From Lactarius indigo (lineage: Eukaryota; Basidiomycota; Agaricomycetes; Russulales; Russulaceae), in the NCBI GenBank assembly GCA_025766275.1, contig JAFKAC010000273.1, positions 1 through 35,761 of the forward strand: a stretch of 35,761 nt of DNA, in the 5' to 3' direction. The position numbers and the translations under genes were made by a program. The notes under the pieces are model-generated. The model saw only the letters and a list, made by a program, of their open reading frames with translations. It made no database searches and was not told the DNA's origin. Below are positions 1-12,413 of the stretch, in pieces (positions within the stretch are counted from its first letter, which is position 1; each line of letters opens with the position of its first letter).

Positions 1-342
1 TGATGATTCAGAGCAAGATACCGTAGCGGCTGGCACTATTTGTTGAATTACAGAATCTCCAGTTGCGCGGCCATAGCAGACACAGCGGCATGCGTGCAAT
101 GGGACATTTTGCTCGCTACCGCCACGGTCGGCGATTACGAACACGTCAAGATCGAATAAAGAGTTCTCAGCAATGCAGTCATGCCAACATAGTGAAGGCC
201 GTGATGACCTGGTATGACCTCTCGCAGACTATAATGATCCATACGTGGCCGCGACACTACAAGTACATCTATGCTTCAATTTCCATAGAGCAGGCGTGAG
301 AAGACACGGATAAGAGTCCAAGAGCCTTGGAGCACTGCATAA
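1..342. other. left-edge stretch without a recognised gene
   Basis: This stretch lies downstream of the FAS1 gene stop. I see only short open frames without recognisable motifs, so it is most likely 3' flanking or intergenic sequence. Confidence 0.4.
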
Positions 343-1110
343 CTAGTCGTCTTGGACGGTGCCGTCAATGACATAGAGGACTCCATTGATAGCCTCAGAA
401 ACGGGAATATTAGAAGGGACCAATAAGAATATATATGACACACCTCTTTTGCATTGACGATTTGTATGTCGCCATTGATAAGAACTCGTTTCCATTCAGG
501 TAAAGTTGTGTCTTTGCTAGTCTCCACAAAGGATATCTTTCCTTCTGCTAGCGTCTGGTAAGTACTGGAAGCAAGGGGAATAGGGGATTCCTTGAAGCAA
601 GCCTGGATGAGTCGAGAGCCAACGGACGGAAACTAATCTACGGACCGGGATAATGTGGAGGGACACCCAGCGCTCGACGTTCTTCTTTGACCGCTCCTCT
701 AATTCTTGTTCGGTCAACTTGATGCTATCGTCGACAGGAACAGAGTCCTGATGACTTGATATGCGTACAAGCGACCGGCATGTTTCAGAATCGTCGAAAG
801 AGAGCATATTATTGCCCACTCACGGCTTTCTAGCCAATGCCATCACGGCCTTGTTCGTAGGGACTAACACTGTGATTTTGGAGTCCAAATCCAGTAGAAG
901 GCGACTTAATTCAAGTTCTCTCGCATATGAAAAGAAGATGGAGGTAGTAGGCTCGATGGTGAGAAGATCGAAGAGCGTCGGAAGGGTGTTGGAGGGACGC
1001 CCGTAATCCATTGGGATTGCAGGAATAACCAGCTGGTCCACTGCGGCTGCAGAATGTATGCCCAGGGTGATCGAGACGAGAAGGGTCAGAAACGTGGCCA
1101 AGTGTCTCAT
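343..1110 (-). CDS. secreted fasciclin (FAS1) domain protein
   Basis: Four exons join in phase: 1110-824, 754-646, 590-444 and 393-343, giving 197 aa. The N-terminus is a clear signal peptide (MRHLATFLTLLVSITLG, then an Ala-rich cleavage region). A single FAS1 fold follows: the LFDLLTIEP helix, the H1-like block ITVLVPTNKAVMAL, a central TYQTLAEGKISFVE segment and the closing H2-like block EAINGVLYVIDGTV shortly before the stop. FAS1 domains mediate adhesion or cell-wall association outside the cell; this role is inferred from the family. There is no GPI-like tail or transmembrane helix after the domain, so it may be soluble or ER-luminal. The start was chosen because the signal peptide begins there. 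It is head-to-head with the asparagine-synthetase-like gene. Confidence 0.85.
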
Positions 1111-1233
1111 CTTTGCGTACTTTGCGTTGCAACGCGATTGTGCTAAAGAGGGCCGCTGCTGTCACACTCATTAGGAGAACCCTATTGCCCGGGCCGTTTT
1201 CCCTGTCACTCAGTTTCTCTCGTTGCACACATC
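1111..1233. promoter_or_regulatory. divergent promoter region of FAS1 protein and ASNSD1-like gene
   Basis: Only 123 bp separate the two opposite start codons, so the core promoters and both 5' leaders must overlap. No specific factor site is assigned. Confidence 0.5.
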
Positions 1234-3636
1234 ATGTGCGGCATTGTTTTCGTAGCAGATTGGCACGCCACTGCTGCTAACCGCTGCAGTCGTATAAACA
1301 ACAAGGGCTTCATTGAACTCATGCGACAATTGCGAGCTGCGAGCGCAGCGAGAGGCTAGTTCTATCGCCCGCACTTTGTGGACGACGTTGTCTGAACTAA
1401 AGTCGGGTACGTGTATAGGTCCGGATGTGCAACGCGACCACCAGATAACCCTGAAGAGTAACCAAGAAGCAACTGTCTATCTCGATTTTTTTGCATCAGA
1501 GCTCCGTCTACGCGGGAACGCACCGGTTGCTCAGCCTCATACACACGAGAGTGGCAATGTCCTCTGCTGGAATGGCGAGGTTAGCAGGTCGTTCGTTGAT
1601 TCGGACCTCTCACTCATGCCCATCTCCTCGGGAAGATCTTCAAAGGGTTGGATGTATGTTTTCAGCCTGTCGTGCCGAGACGATCGATAATGGCAAGTCA
1701 AGGTCCATCCCGAGGAGAACGACAGTTCAAAGCTTTCTACTGCCATGAGCGAGCTAGAGGATGTTTCTGCCATCGTGCAACTTCTTGGGACTCTTGAGGG
1801 ACCGTAAGGGACTTGGGATTGATGTCATACATGTGTCACCAACTCGTCGTTCACAGGTACGCGTTCGTCTACTACCATGTGGGTATAGTCCTGGGATTAT
1901 GAATACGCGTTCATCCGTCCTTAGCATCGGTCAGGAAAGGTTTTCTTTGCGCGCGATCCACTTGGCCGTAGATCTCTCCTTATGCACGTGCCCAGCTCTG
2001 AGCTGCCGTACTTGCTCCTAGCTTCGGTCTCAGCTGGAAAAAGCGACCACTATGATTTCACTGAGCTCTCAACAGAATATATCTACGCACTCGATCTCTG
2101 TAGTCTTAGCCGTGACCCAGTCACATCCTTTGTTACTTGTCTGGAACGTCTGCCACGCGTTGCACCTGGCAAGGATATATCTCGTCGCTCGCCATATGTG
2201 TGTCATCTCGCCTTTCTGGCCATTTTTTTTATAGCTAAAATCTTCTTTGTGCTCATAGACACAACCTGACAAGGTGAACCAGGCATTACCTCCCACAGAC
2301 ACCGAGGGTCTCCGGTTGCAATCGCTAGACACCATTCCTCAATACCTTTCGTCAGCCATAGATGAACTAACCTATCATTTGGACCATAGCGTCTCGCTAC
2401 AAGTAAGCAATGTGCCTCAGCGAGGCGTGGAATTGCTTTCGTCGGATCAAGCACTTTCTGCAGGATCCGTCCCAGTTCGCGTGGCTGTACTTTTCAGTGG
2501 TGGAATCGACTCCACTATATGCGCCTTTTTGGCCCACAAGTCAGTCAACAGGCCCCCATTTACGTGTGGCGGAAGCTCATTGATTATAGGCACGTACCAT
2601 TGGATGAGCCCATAGACCTACTCAACGTCGCTTTCGAGAATCCTCGGAAGATACGCGTCCATGTAGATGGCGACGTGGGCGGTATCAAGAAGAAAAAACA
2701 ACGGGCGGTGACCCTTGAGAATACCATATCTATCGATGGACAACTGTCGGAGCAGTACAACACAGACTATCTCGTTCCAGACAGGGTCGCTGGTTTGAGC
2801 GAAGTTGAGGAGTTACGAAGGCTGTGCCCTGGTCGACAGTGGAACTTCGTAGGCCTCCACGGTCGTATGTGCGCGTGTCGTTTTAACTCTGGGCCTTCAG
2901 GTAGAAGTTGACGTACCATATACGGAATATCAAGATGCGCAGGAGACGGTGGAATCCGTTATGTGGCCCTGCCAGACGGTCATGGACTTGGTTAGCGGAG
3001 TGGCTCCACAATCACCGCCTGCCTGACTGATCGATTTGAAACTGGCGCAGAGTATCTCAATGCCACTTTACTTCGCAGCACGTGGTGTTGGAAAATTGAG
3101 AAGGAGCGTGACAGCTGAGCCGGAACTTTACACCAGCCTGGCTCGTGTATTGCTTAATGGACTTGGCTCAGACGAGCTGCTCGGTGGGTACAGCCGACAT
3201 CGTACGGTTTACAACACCGGCGGATGGAAAGCCCTCATAGAAGAGGTAGGATTCACTAGGGCTGTGTTTCGGAAATTCTAACCATCATCTCTACGGTCAG
3301 CTCCAACTCGATATGGATCGCATCCCAACGCGCAATCTCGGCCGCGACGATCGCGTGATTTCTGCACACGGTAAAGAAACGCGGCATCCATTCCTTTCCC
3401 TAGATGTCGTGAATTTTCTCGTCGCGCTTCCAATTCATGTCAAGACAGATCCACGGCTTGAGGTGGGGGTGGGTGACAAGATGCTACTCAGGCTCGCGGC
3501 ACGGAAAATGGGTCTCATCGAGGCGAGTACAAGGAAGAAGCGTGCGATGCAGTTTGGAACACAGTCTGCAAGGATGGAAGGAGGCGCTGTGAATGGGGGT
3601 ACATTATTAAATACGACTAGGCGGGCAGAAAAATAG
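1234..3636 (+). CDS. ASNSD1: asparagine synthetase domain-containing protein (ASNSD1 family)
   Basis: Eleven exons join in phase: 1234-1354, 1419-1579, 1636-1653, 1703-1803, 1857-1878, 1925-2197, 2274-2539, 2590-2848, 2901-2990, 3051-3245 and 3301-3636, giving 613 aa, close to the usual size of about 640. The N-terminal class II glutaminase domain starts MCGIV with the nucleophile Cys2 and contains ARGPD, LRLRGNAPVAQPH, GNVLCWNGE and FFARDPLGRRSLL. The C-terminal synthetase domain has the ATP-binding PP-loop SGGIDST (about residues 307-313), SDELLGGYSRH and GKETRHPFLS. ASNSD1 proteins are paralogues of asparagine synthetase with unproven activity. The first intron is GC-AG. The boundary of exons 5/6 has an alternative phase-compatible choice (1883-1934). 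The prohibitin gene follows on the same strand. Confidence 0.9.
1355..1418 (+). other. GC-AG intron 1 of ASNSD1-like gene
   Basis: The conserved ARG-PD junction of the glutaminase domain is only restored by removing 64 nt that begin GCTAGT and end TATAG. A CTGAAC branch-point-like motif lies inside. No GT donor keeps the frame. Confidence 0.6.
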
Positions 3637-3753
3637 AAATTTTGAGTTACACCTCTATATCACGTGACTGGATCACGTGGTCTTAGAAGTTGTCACCCCA
3701 GCTCTCCACGACTTGGTGAGCAGCTCTGTTTGGCTATTTTGCAAGGAGATACT
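3637..3753 (+). promoter_or_regulatory. PHB1 upstream region with two CACGTG E-boxes
   Basis: The 117 bp between the ASNSD1-like stop and the prohibitin start hold two identical CACGTG palindromes at 3661-3666 and 3674-3679, 13 bp start to start. CACGTG is the classic bHLH site (Cbf1-type in fungi). Binding here is inferred only. Confidence 0.5.
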
Positions 3754-4939
3754 ATGGCGTCAGCTCGTATAGCAGGTACGTGTCACTTTCGTGTTCTCAG
3801 GTTTCCTATAACTCTCCCGAAACCAGTTCCCCTCGCCCTTGGTCTGGCGTTGTTACAGTCTAGTTTGTATGATGTGCCAGGTGGATTCAAGGCGGTCATG
3901 TTCGACAGATTCTCTGGTGTGAAGGATCAGGCATGTTTTCGACCTCTTTGAGCACAGAGCGTGGGTGGGCTGAATGGTTGCATCCAGGCCACGGGGGAAG
4001 GAACACATTTTCTGGTTCCTTGGCTCCAACGCGCCATTTTGTATGACTGTCGCATAAAACCTCGGGTGAGTTCGTTGTAGCTCTGGTCCGTACAGGGGTT
4101 CACAATACTGCGAGCAGAACATTACCACAACCACGGGGTCGAAGGACCTTCAAATGATTTCCATCACACTTCGTGTGCTGTCACGTCCGGACACAAACCA
4201 TCTCTCCAAAATTTACCAGAGTCTCGGCCAGGACTACGACGAGAGGGTGCTTCCCTCCATTGGCAATGAGGTTTTGAAGAGCATTGTCGCCCAATTCGAT
4301 GCCGCAGAGTTAATCACCCAGCGGGAAGTGGTAGGTGCTTTGCTTTTATCCCATACAAACATATATACGCAACTAAATCGACAGGTGTCTTCGCGCATTC
4401 GGGAGGACCTACTCGCACGTGCAGGGGAATTCAATCTCAAGCTTGAAGATGTATCCATCACACATCTCACATTTGGAAAGGTATGATTTGTCGACGTCGC
4501 GGCTAAATCACCTGCTTATTACTCTCTGGTCAGGAATTTACGCAAGCTGTAGAGGCGAAGCAAATTGCGCAGCAGGGTGCATTTTCAGTTGCCTTTTTTT
4601 CCCAATGGCAACACTTAGATACATTTTTTAGATGCGGAGCGCGCCAAGTTCATCGTTGAAAAAGTGGGTTAGCAAGACAAGCTAATGTCAATGGAACTAA
4701 CATTTGCATGCAAACAGGCAGAGCAGGAACGACAAGCGGCGGTGATTAGGGCAGAAGGAGAGGCTGAGGCGGCTTCGACTATATCACGGGCTCTGGATAA
4801 AGCAGGAGAAGCATTCGTCGCTCTGAGGAAGATCGAAGCAGCCAAGGCGATTGTGCAGTCGCTGTCGGCCAATCGGAACGTGACGTATGTTCCGAGCTCG
4901 GGGGGGAACGTATTACTTAATTTACCGGTGGATAAGTGA
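3754..4939 (+). CDS. PHB1: prohibitin 1, mitochondrial inner-membrane scaffold
   Basis: Eight exons join in phase: 3754-3775, 3827-3930, 3988-4065, 4118-4330, 4385-4480, 4534-4576, 4632-4663 and 4718-4939, giving 269 aa, the normal family length. An N-terminal hydrophobic anchor ([17 protein letters not shown]) precedes the SPFH/band-7 domain with [41 protein letters not shown] and [10 protein letters not shown]. The C-terminal coiled coil is rich in Ala/Glu ([18 protein letters not shown]) and the tail ends in [11 protein letters not shown]1 assembles with PHB2 into rings in the inner mitochondrial membrane that stabilise proteases and respiratory complexes. Intron 2 uses a GC donor. Two E-boxes lie just upstream. 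Confidence 0.95.
3931..3987 (+). other. GC-AG intron 2 of PHB1
   Basis: The conserved prohibitin segment [12 protein letters not shown] requires removing 57 nt from GCATGT to CATCCAG. No GT donor nearby keeps the frame, and a CTGAAT branch-like motif lies in the intron. Confidence 0.6.
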
Positions 4940-5057
4940 TGGCTGAGTTTTCGGAGATAGCCGGTTCCATAAAAATAAAAAGGATATTAAATCGAAAAAA
5001 AGAAATTGAAAGGTCGCTCGTCGTCAACGGACATCGGTCGAGTTGTGAGTTGGTCTC

Positions 5058-5150
5058 GTTTCTCTCTCTCTGTCTCTTTCTGTCTCTCTCTTCCTCTCTC
5101 TCTGTCTCTCTATTCCTCTATTCCTCTGTTTTCTCTTCTCTGCTTTCTCC
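5058..5150 (+). repeat. CT-rich microsatellite-like tract in the PUB1 leader
   Basis: An almost pure pyrimidine run of TCTC, TGTCTC and TTCCTC units lies about 135-230 bp before the start codon. Pyrimidine tracts are common near transcription starts of strongly expressed fungal genes, so it probably marks the core promoter or 5' UTR. Confidence 0.6.
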
Positions 5151-5285
5151 TCATCAAGCCTCGGTTCATTTTCTCGACTCCCATTTCTTTCCCCCCCTCT
5201 TGTCGTAGGTCATCACCTCCCTTATCTCGCCTTACTTGCCTGATCACATCTTTTCAAAAGATCTCTTTCTATTATACTGTAAAGT

Positions 5286-6742
5286 ATGAACGCGATGGCC
5301 GGTATCCCTCCCGCTGAGGCTCCAGTTGCGTATCTCCTTTTTTTTACTATCCCTCGTAATACTCACTCATTTTACTCTTCACAGAAAAGAGCCCACTTAT
5401 ACGTGGGCAACTTGAGCCCACGAGTGACCGAGTACATGCTCACGGAGATATTCGCCGTAGCCGGTCCTGTTCAACATGTCAAGATCATCCCAGACCGTAA
5501 CTATCAGCACGGGGGCCTCAACTATGGCTTCGTCGAGTACATGGACATGCGTGCCGCGGAGACTGCTCTTCAGACCCTCAATGGCCGCAAGGTCTTCGAC
5601 ACTGAGATCCGCGTCAACTGGGCGTACCAAGGCCAACAGAACAAGGAGGACACTTCCAACCACTATCATGTTTTCGTTGGTGACCTCTCCCCCGAGGTAA
5701 ACGATGATGTCCTTGCTAAGGCCTTTTCCGCCTTTGGTACCTTGTCCGATGCCCGTGTCATGTGGGATATGAACTCTGGCAAGTCTCGCGGCTATGGCTT
5801 CCTTGCGTTCCGCGACAAGACCGACGCTGAGCAGGCCATCGCTACTATGAACGGCGAATGGCTCGGCTCACGTGCCATTCGTGTCAACTGGGCCAATCAA
5901 AAGACTCAGGGAGGTCCCACTTCGACCTCTGCTGGCTCCCCGATGAGCAGTAGTGGAACTGCGCCTGCTCCCATGAATTTCCTGGGGGGTCCCCTCTCGT
6001 ACGAGACTGTCGTACAGCAGACTCCTGCGTACAACACGACGGTCTACGTTGGCAATCTCGTCCCTTATTGCACCCAGGCGGACCTTATCCCTCTCTTCCA
6101 GTCCATCGGATATCTCTCGGAGATCCGCATGCAGGCCGATCGTGGTTTCGCCTTCGTCAAGCTAGACACACACGAGCACGCTGCTATGGCTATTGTCCAG
6201 CTCCAAGGACAGATGGTCCACGGACGACCCATCAAGTGTAGTTGGGGGAAGGACAGGGCCGATGGTGGTACTTTGCCGCCAGCAGGGCCCCTGAGTCCTA
6301 CGCCCAGCGCAACGCCGTACGGCAACATGGTACGTGTGTCGAGCTGTACTTTTCATTCTGATTTTTGCTGATTTTGGTCGACCTGCTCCCGTTCAGCCCA
6401 TGTACGGCATGCCGCAGCCCAACTCCTATGGACAGTACGGCTTTGGTTCCTACCCGGCAAGCCCCGGCGGCGCTGCCCCCGGAATGCCGCAACCCGCTGC
6501 AGGAGCTGCAGCCGGCCAGACTGCGCCAGGTGCGGATGTCAGTGCCGTAGGACAAGCAGCTCAGGCTCAGTGGGCGAGCGACCCGAACTCATACTATTCA
6601 AATTACTGGGGTGGTATGTGCTTGACCGTCACTCACTCCCATTCAGTAGAGCTGACACCGATTATTCGTATCTGTAGGATACTACACGCAGCAGGCGGCC
6701 GCTGGCCAACAGGGTGCCACGGATGTGCAGCAGGGCCACTGA
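5286..6742 (+). CDS. PUB1: three-RRM Pub1/TIA-1-like poly(U) RNA-binding protein
   Basis: Four exons join in phase: 5286-5324, 5385-6329, 6397-6613 and 6678-6742, giving 421 aa. RRM1 (about 14-90) has HLYVGNLSPRV and YGFVEYMDM. RRM2 (about 103-180) has YHVFVGDLSPEV and SRGYGFLAFRD. RRM3 (about 235-310) has TVYVGNLVPYC and RGFAFVKLDTH. The C-terminal third is Gln/Gly/Pro/Tyr-rich and low in complexity, as in Pub1/TIA-1 proteins that bind U-rich mRNA, control stability and enter stress granules. The first intron (5325-5384, 60 nt) has no stop and is a multiple of three, so retention would add 20 residues. The family is clear; one-to-one orthology with yeast Pub1 is inferred from the RRM order. 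Confidence 0.92.
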
Positions 6743-7137
6743 TTTGGCTCATTCTCGGATACACGGTCTCTTCTCCCTTTATCGCATTGCTTTTTTCGGC
6801 TGCATGTGTCAACCCGTTGTCCAATCTCTTATTGCGGTGATTCTATGTATTTCCGATGTGAAGCTACCACAATTTTTTCTTTGATACGAGGTTGTCTATT
6901 TCGCTACTCTTGTCATCTTTTTCTTTTTGTTTCTTTTACTTGCGTAACTTCCGAAAAGCTCCACTACTCAATGTTCGCTTGTCTTCTTTACCTGCGTTCT
7001 GCTGACGTTAACAAGGAAATCAGGTTGTTCTTGTCGTTGAGTGTCACGCACTGTTTGTCGACGACCCTCACAGATGAAAAGAACATATTACGCGGTGTCA
7101 GGGTAAAAGGTACAATACATCTTTGGCATCACTACCA
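6743..7137. other. convergent 3' flanks, no gene seen
   Basis: This 395 bp gap lies between the ends of two convergent genes. It is T-rich on the plus strand, and I see only short frames without motifs, consistent with two 3' UTRs. Confidence 0.5.
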
Positions 7138-9609
7138 CTACATTGCGATTGCTCCTCCGCTGCCCGGGTCGCCACCGTCTCCGTTGCCTTTGGTATAAAC
7201 ATTTAGTTAACCAAGTGATGTTCCAAAAAGACGAACACCACGTACGCACCAGATGCGAGATTAAGTATACTAACATGTTCGCGTCTATGTTTTCCTTCGT
7301 TGATAGAACCCCCGGATGCGTCTCCTCCGGGACCTGAGAAAGCTTTTGAGCTACTGCCAAGGGCAAACGCGGATCCCGATCTAGCGTCACCGCCATTGCC
7401 TAACGAGCTGGTTGAGGGAGGATCCAAAGTGTGAAAGAGGAGCGCGCGGTACACACCGGAAAATATGTCAATCAGGTCAATCAGGCCACCGTGCTCAAAC
7501 ACGCTTCCTCCAGAGGCGTTCCCACCAGGACCAGTGAAGGCTTCTGCTCCCTTGTTACGCACACCCCCGTCGTCTCGAAAGGATGTCAATAGTAGCCCCT
7601 ATGTTAGAATGTGTTGAATGAGTGTGTACCTCGTTTCCAGACCTTGTCACGACGTCCGCCGGACACCAACCCTCCAGCCGCATGACTACCAGGACCCGAA
7701 TACACCGCCCTGTGGCTATAGGCATGCGCGTCCCCAGTGGAAGCGTCACCGCCATCACCGCCATTCCCTGAAACACGGCGGGTTATTTTTTTTAGTGTAA
7801 CCAAGGGGCAGCCAAAACGACATACCAGACCAGACATCAATGAGACCACCATGGTGCCCCCCTCCACCATTCTTACTCGCTGCGAACTTTCCGGTGCTGG
7901 AGTGAGCCGGAACATACTTCTCTCGAGGGGAGAGACGAGGGTATGGCATTTTCTCACTGATTTGGGAATCGATAGGCTCACGGCGGCCAACGTCCCCTCC
8001 GGCAGCATTCCCGCCCGGACCAGTATATGCTTTGGCCCCAGGGCCGTGCGCAAACGCAGATCCCGAACTGGCGTCACCGCCGTTGCCGCCGTTTCCTGTG
8101 TTAGATAGATACCTCAGTTCGAATCAGAGAGTGCGAAGGAAGTGAGACCGACCAGACCAAACGTTGACCACACCGTGTTTGCCTTTGACGCTCCCTCCGG
8201 AAGCATCTCCTCCCTTCCCTGTATAGGCGGCAGGTGGGTCACCTTAGCGCGATACGGTTAGATACAGGACCAGAAGTCAATGTGACTGGCGACACACTCC
8301 ACTTTTTCTTCGAACCCGACGAACCGGATCTTGAGCTTCCAATTACGCTCCCGCCGGATCCATGGTCGGCCGAGGTGCGAGGTACGGGGAGGCGTCTGGA
8401 GCAAATGTTGTGGACAGACCCTCCAGAGGCATCACCTCCCGGGCCTGAGTGAGCAACTGAACTGCCACGGCCACCATAGCTGGTCCATAGCTATCAACCT
8501 GGATCAATTGTGCTCCAGAAAAGTCCTTACCTGGATGAATCTCCGGATTTGGCCTTCCCACCTTTCCCGCCATTGTTGGAAAGGATATTAATCAAACCGG
8601 GGACAGCATACACAGAACCCCCAGAAGCGTCGCCGCCAGGACCGCTCATGGAAAGACCACCACCACCCTTGCCATTCGCGGTGCTTTTGGAATTGTCGAC
8701 AATGTGAACATATACAGACACTGTCTCTCACCTGGTTGCTTTTCCGGAAGAGGCAACGCCTCCGTCACCCCCGTTATTCGACAGAACATTGATCAACGAC
8801 CCGCCAAAGATATCACCAAGGATACCATCGCAGGAGGAGTCACTGTTGTCCTCGAAACCTTTCTCATCACCGTGAGGCCACATGGGATCAGAGGATGGAC
8901 CAATATCCCCTGAGGGAGGCCTGTCGTTGCTCGGGTTGCTCGGTCCTAAAAAGATTGGGATCCCAGGTGGGGTTCCGTTTGCGCCTGGGTCGGGTTCTGA
9001 CTTCTGCGGTGGAATAGCAGGGTCGTCCGTGTTCACAGGTGGCGGTTTCAGTTGCGCGGGATCAGATTGAAACGATGCAGGAGTACCTCCATTCGGCGGG
9101 TTGTTGTTTTTACCATCGGCAGCTTTGGGAACATCAGGATTTCGTGGGGGTGGAAGCTCGTCACTAGGACCAGAAAGATTGGAGTTCGTATCACCTGAAG
9201 GGGCGTCATGCACTGGTTCAGGCTGAGGTTGAGAGGATGGTCCTAAGTCTATGACAGGCCGGCCACCATCACCCGGATGGTCCCTATACCAAATATATGC
9301 ATTCGGAATAGCAGAAGCGGGCAGAGCAATTCAAGCGTACCCTCCCTGCGCATACGAGCTACCGGAGCTCGCGTCGCCTCCGTCCCCGCCGTTACCCGAG
9401 CCAATGTCGAGTAGACCAAGACCAAGACCGCCTCGAGGTAGAAGACTGGGGCTGGAGAATGCACCACCAGGGCGACCCGATCCAGACAGGGCTTGTGAGG
9501 CGGAGCGTGGAGATGAGTTGTAGTTCTGTGTGAAGGGGATTGGGGAGGAATGAACTAGAGATGGAGAAAGAGTAGCAGCGAGAAGAGAGATATGTAAAGT
9601 AGCACGCAT
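7138..9609 (-). CDS. secreted glycine-rich modular repeat protein
   Basis: Ten exons join in one frame: 9609-9356, 9283-8732, 8683-8531, 8479-8298, 8242-8153, 8095-7826, 7767-7630, 7573-7457, 7399-7250 and 7187-7138, giving 651 aa. A signal peptide (MRATLHISLLAATLSPSLVHS) starts it. A Pro/Asn/Asp-rich linker fills most of exon 2. The rest repeats a module of about 45-60 residues: NGGDGGDASSGSA, a short variable spacer, YTGPGGDASGGSV, then GLIDVWSG or LINVLSNNGG. Most exon borders fall inside WSG|NGG at phase 1, so exon and module nearly coincide. I recognise no enzyme or known named domain; composition suggests an extracellular structural or surface protein. The exon 1/2 junction is the least certain because two donors are possible. 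Confidence 0.75.
7303..8650 (-). repeat. seven degenerate GPGGDASGGS protein modules
   Basis: Translated copies of G-x-G-G/S-D/N/H-A-S/A-G-G occur near 7310, 7515, 7680, 8005, 8205, 8430 and 8625 (minus strand). The DNA copies have diverged, so this is an old tandem expansion rather than a recent one. Confidence 0.7.
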
Positions 9610-9824
9610 AGAAAAGAGAATTAAATTAGAAATATGTAAAATAGGATGTAGTCTGTGGTTTGAAAAGAGTGTCAGCGGGGAGAGGGAACGAGGCTTATAT
9701 ACGCGACTGTCGAACCAAACACCAAACACAGAGGACGCGTCCATACACGTGACCAGATCCCCTAGCAGCATTAAGGAGTGGGTATAAGAAAGGCGAGCGT
9801 AAGAAAGCTACTCATCGTCTACTA

Positions 9825-10824
9825 TCAACCATTCGGCGTCAGATTCACGCCCTTCTCCTGCTGAAATCGTGTCCCATCCTTCGTCCCCGCTCCGACTTCC
9901 TCCCCATTCACGTTCCCGTTTCCCGACGTACTCTGATTATCGACGGCGTCTCCCTCATTCGAGGCCGCTTCAGAACCATCTCTCCAGTTGGCCGTGGCCT
10001 GATGTCGCGTCCGCATGTCCTCGTAAAACTCATTCGCCTCGTTCATCCGGTTCACCTCGGTCTGCTTCGCGTCAAGCCAGCGCTGCAGTAATTTGGCGTT
10101 GTCTCGCGTCAGGTTCTGGTTCCTCTCTTCTATTTGGCCCAGCTCGAGTTGCAAGGTGCTGATCTCGTCGTGTAGAACCTGTAGCACGGTGAGAGATAGA
10201 AAGAAACAATGGTCGGCGTTAGGACGCACCTGGGCAGTCCGGTCCTTCTCCCCCATCAACTCTGCGTGCTGATCTACTTTCCTCTTCAAATGGGAGATGT
10301 CCTCACGCGCCTTCCGTAACGACTCGGACTCTATGCGGGAGAGCTCTTCCTTTTCTCGTAGGGTCTCGTTCATCGCAAGAAGGCGTTGGGCATTCTGACC
10401 CTGAGTCTTGTAAACGGTGGCCAGTTCGTCGCGTAGCGAAGATATCTGCGATTCGAGAGACGTGATGTAAGCCTGTCTTACGGGATTTCTGGGTGGAGGG
10501 GATCAGCAGAACGCGGGTGAGAAAAGCGGATTATCGGAACGGACTCTTCGCTTGAGCCCGGCACGAAGACCGTCGAGCTGCTGGGGTTCTGCTTAACGGT
10601 TGCCACTGCACGTAGCAATGAAGCATTTCTCTCCTTCAAAAGCTTCGTTTGTTGTGCGAGCCGTCGATCTTGGGGGTATCAGAAGGTGATCAATGTTTGC
10701 AGAGGGAGAAAAAAAGACGAGGCAGATACAGACATTGTTCGATGACGGGAGCGAAAGCAGACTCTTTTGCGTTGCGTTCTGCAAGGCGCAATCTGAGAAG
10801 TTCCTGCCACGCAGGTTCAGCCAT
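9825..10824 (-). CDS. ATG16: autophagy protein ATG16
   Basis: Four exons join in phase: 10824-10734, 10668-10545, 10488-10230 and 10178-9825, giving 275 aa. The N-terminus MAEPAWQELLRLRLAERNAKE matches the short Atg5-binding helix of fungal Atg16. A long coiled coil follows (RLAQQTKLLKERNASLLRA through ISTLQLELGQIEERNQNL) and ends with LLQRWLDAKQTEVNRMNEAN, the typical Atg16 block. A disordered Gly/Asn/Glu tail closes it, and there is no WD40 domain, as expected for fungi. Atg16 dimerises and holds Atg12-Atg5 on the phagophore for Atg8 lipidation. The third intron (10179-10229, 51 nt) lacks stops and keeps frame. It is head-to-head with Rab7. Confidence 0.88.
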
Positions 10825-11991
<1,167 letters not shown>

Positions 11992-12413
11992 GGGGCATTT
12001 TTGGCGCCGGACATCTCACTATAAACTGTTGTTGTTGTCGAGGATGACTTTGGCCTTCTCTTTGATCTTTGTTTATGTTTCACTTCCGCGCCCGTGCAGT
12101 CAATCACCGTAGCCCCTTCATCTAACTCGGGGGTGGGAGTAGTGTAATCTCTTGTTCATGCACCTTCATTCATAAACCCTCTTCATAAGGTTGATCTCCC
12201 TGCTTGGATTTTCCGTTAATTTTACTAGGTGACGGGAACGACCAAGAAGAAATGTGTGTTGTCCCCCAAACATCATTGGCCTGAGTAAGAACGTGACTTA
12301 ATGTTGATCACTGGCTATTCTAAGCGTGAAATGAACGTTTGTAAGTATTGTAGATCCTATATCCCAACTATATTCCCCCACGTTCATTAGAGCATCCGTG
12401 AGCGTGGATCATC
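11992..12413. other. convergent 3' flanks, no gene seen
   Basis: This 422 bp lies between the Rab7 stop and the aminotransferase stop. It has no sizeable open frame with motifs and no structured RNA that I can support. Confidence 0.5.

Noticed and set aside
8101..8130. TTCGAATC resembling a tRNA T-loop
   Set aside because: It lies in an intron of the glycine-rich gene, and no acceptor stem or anticodon arm can be folded around it.
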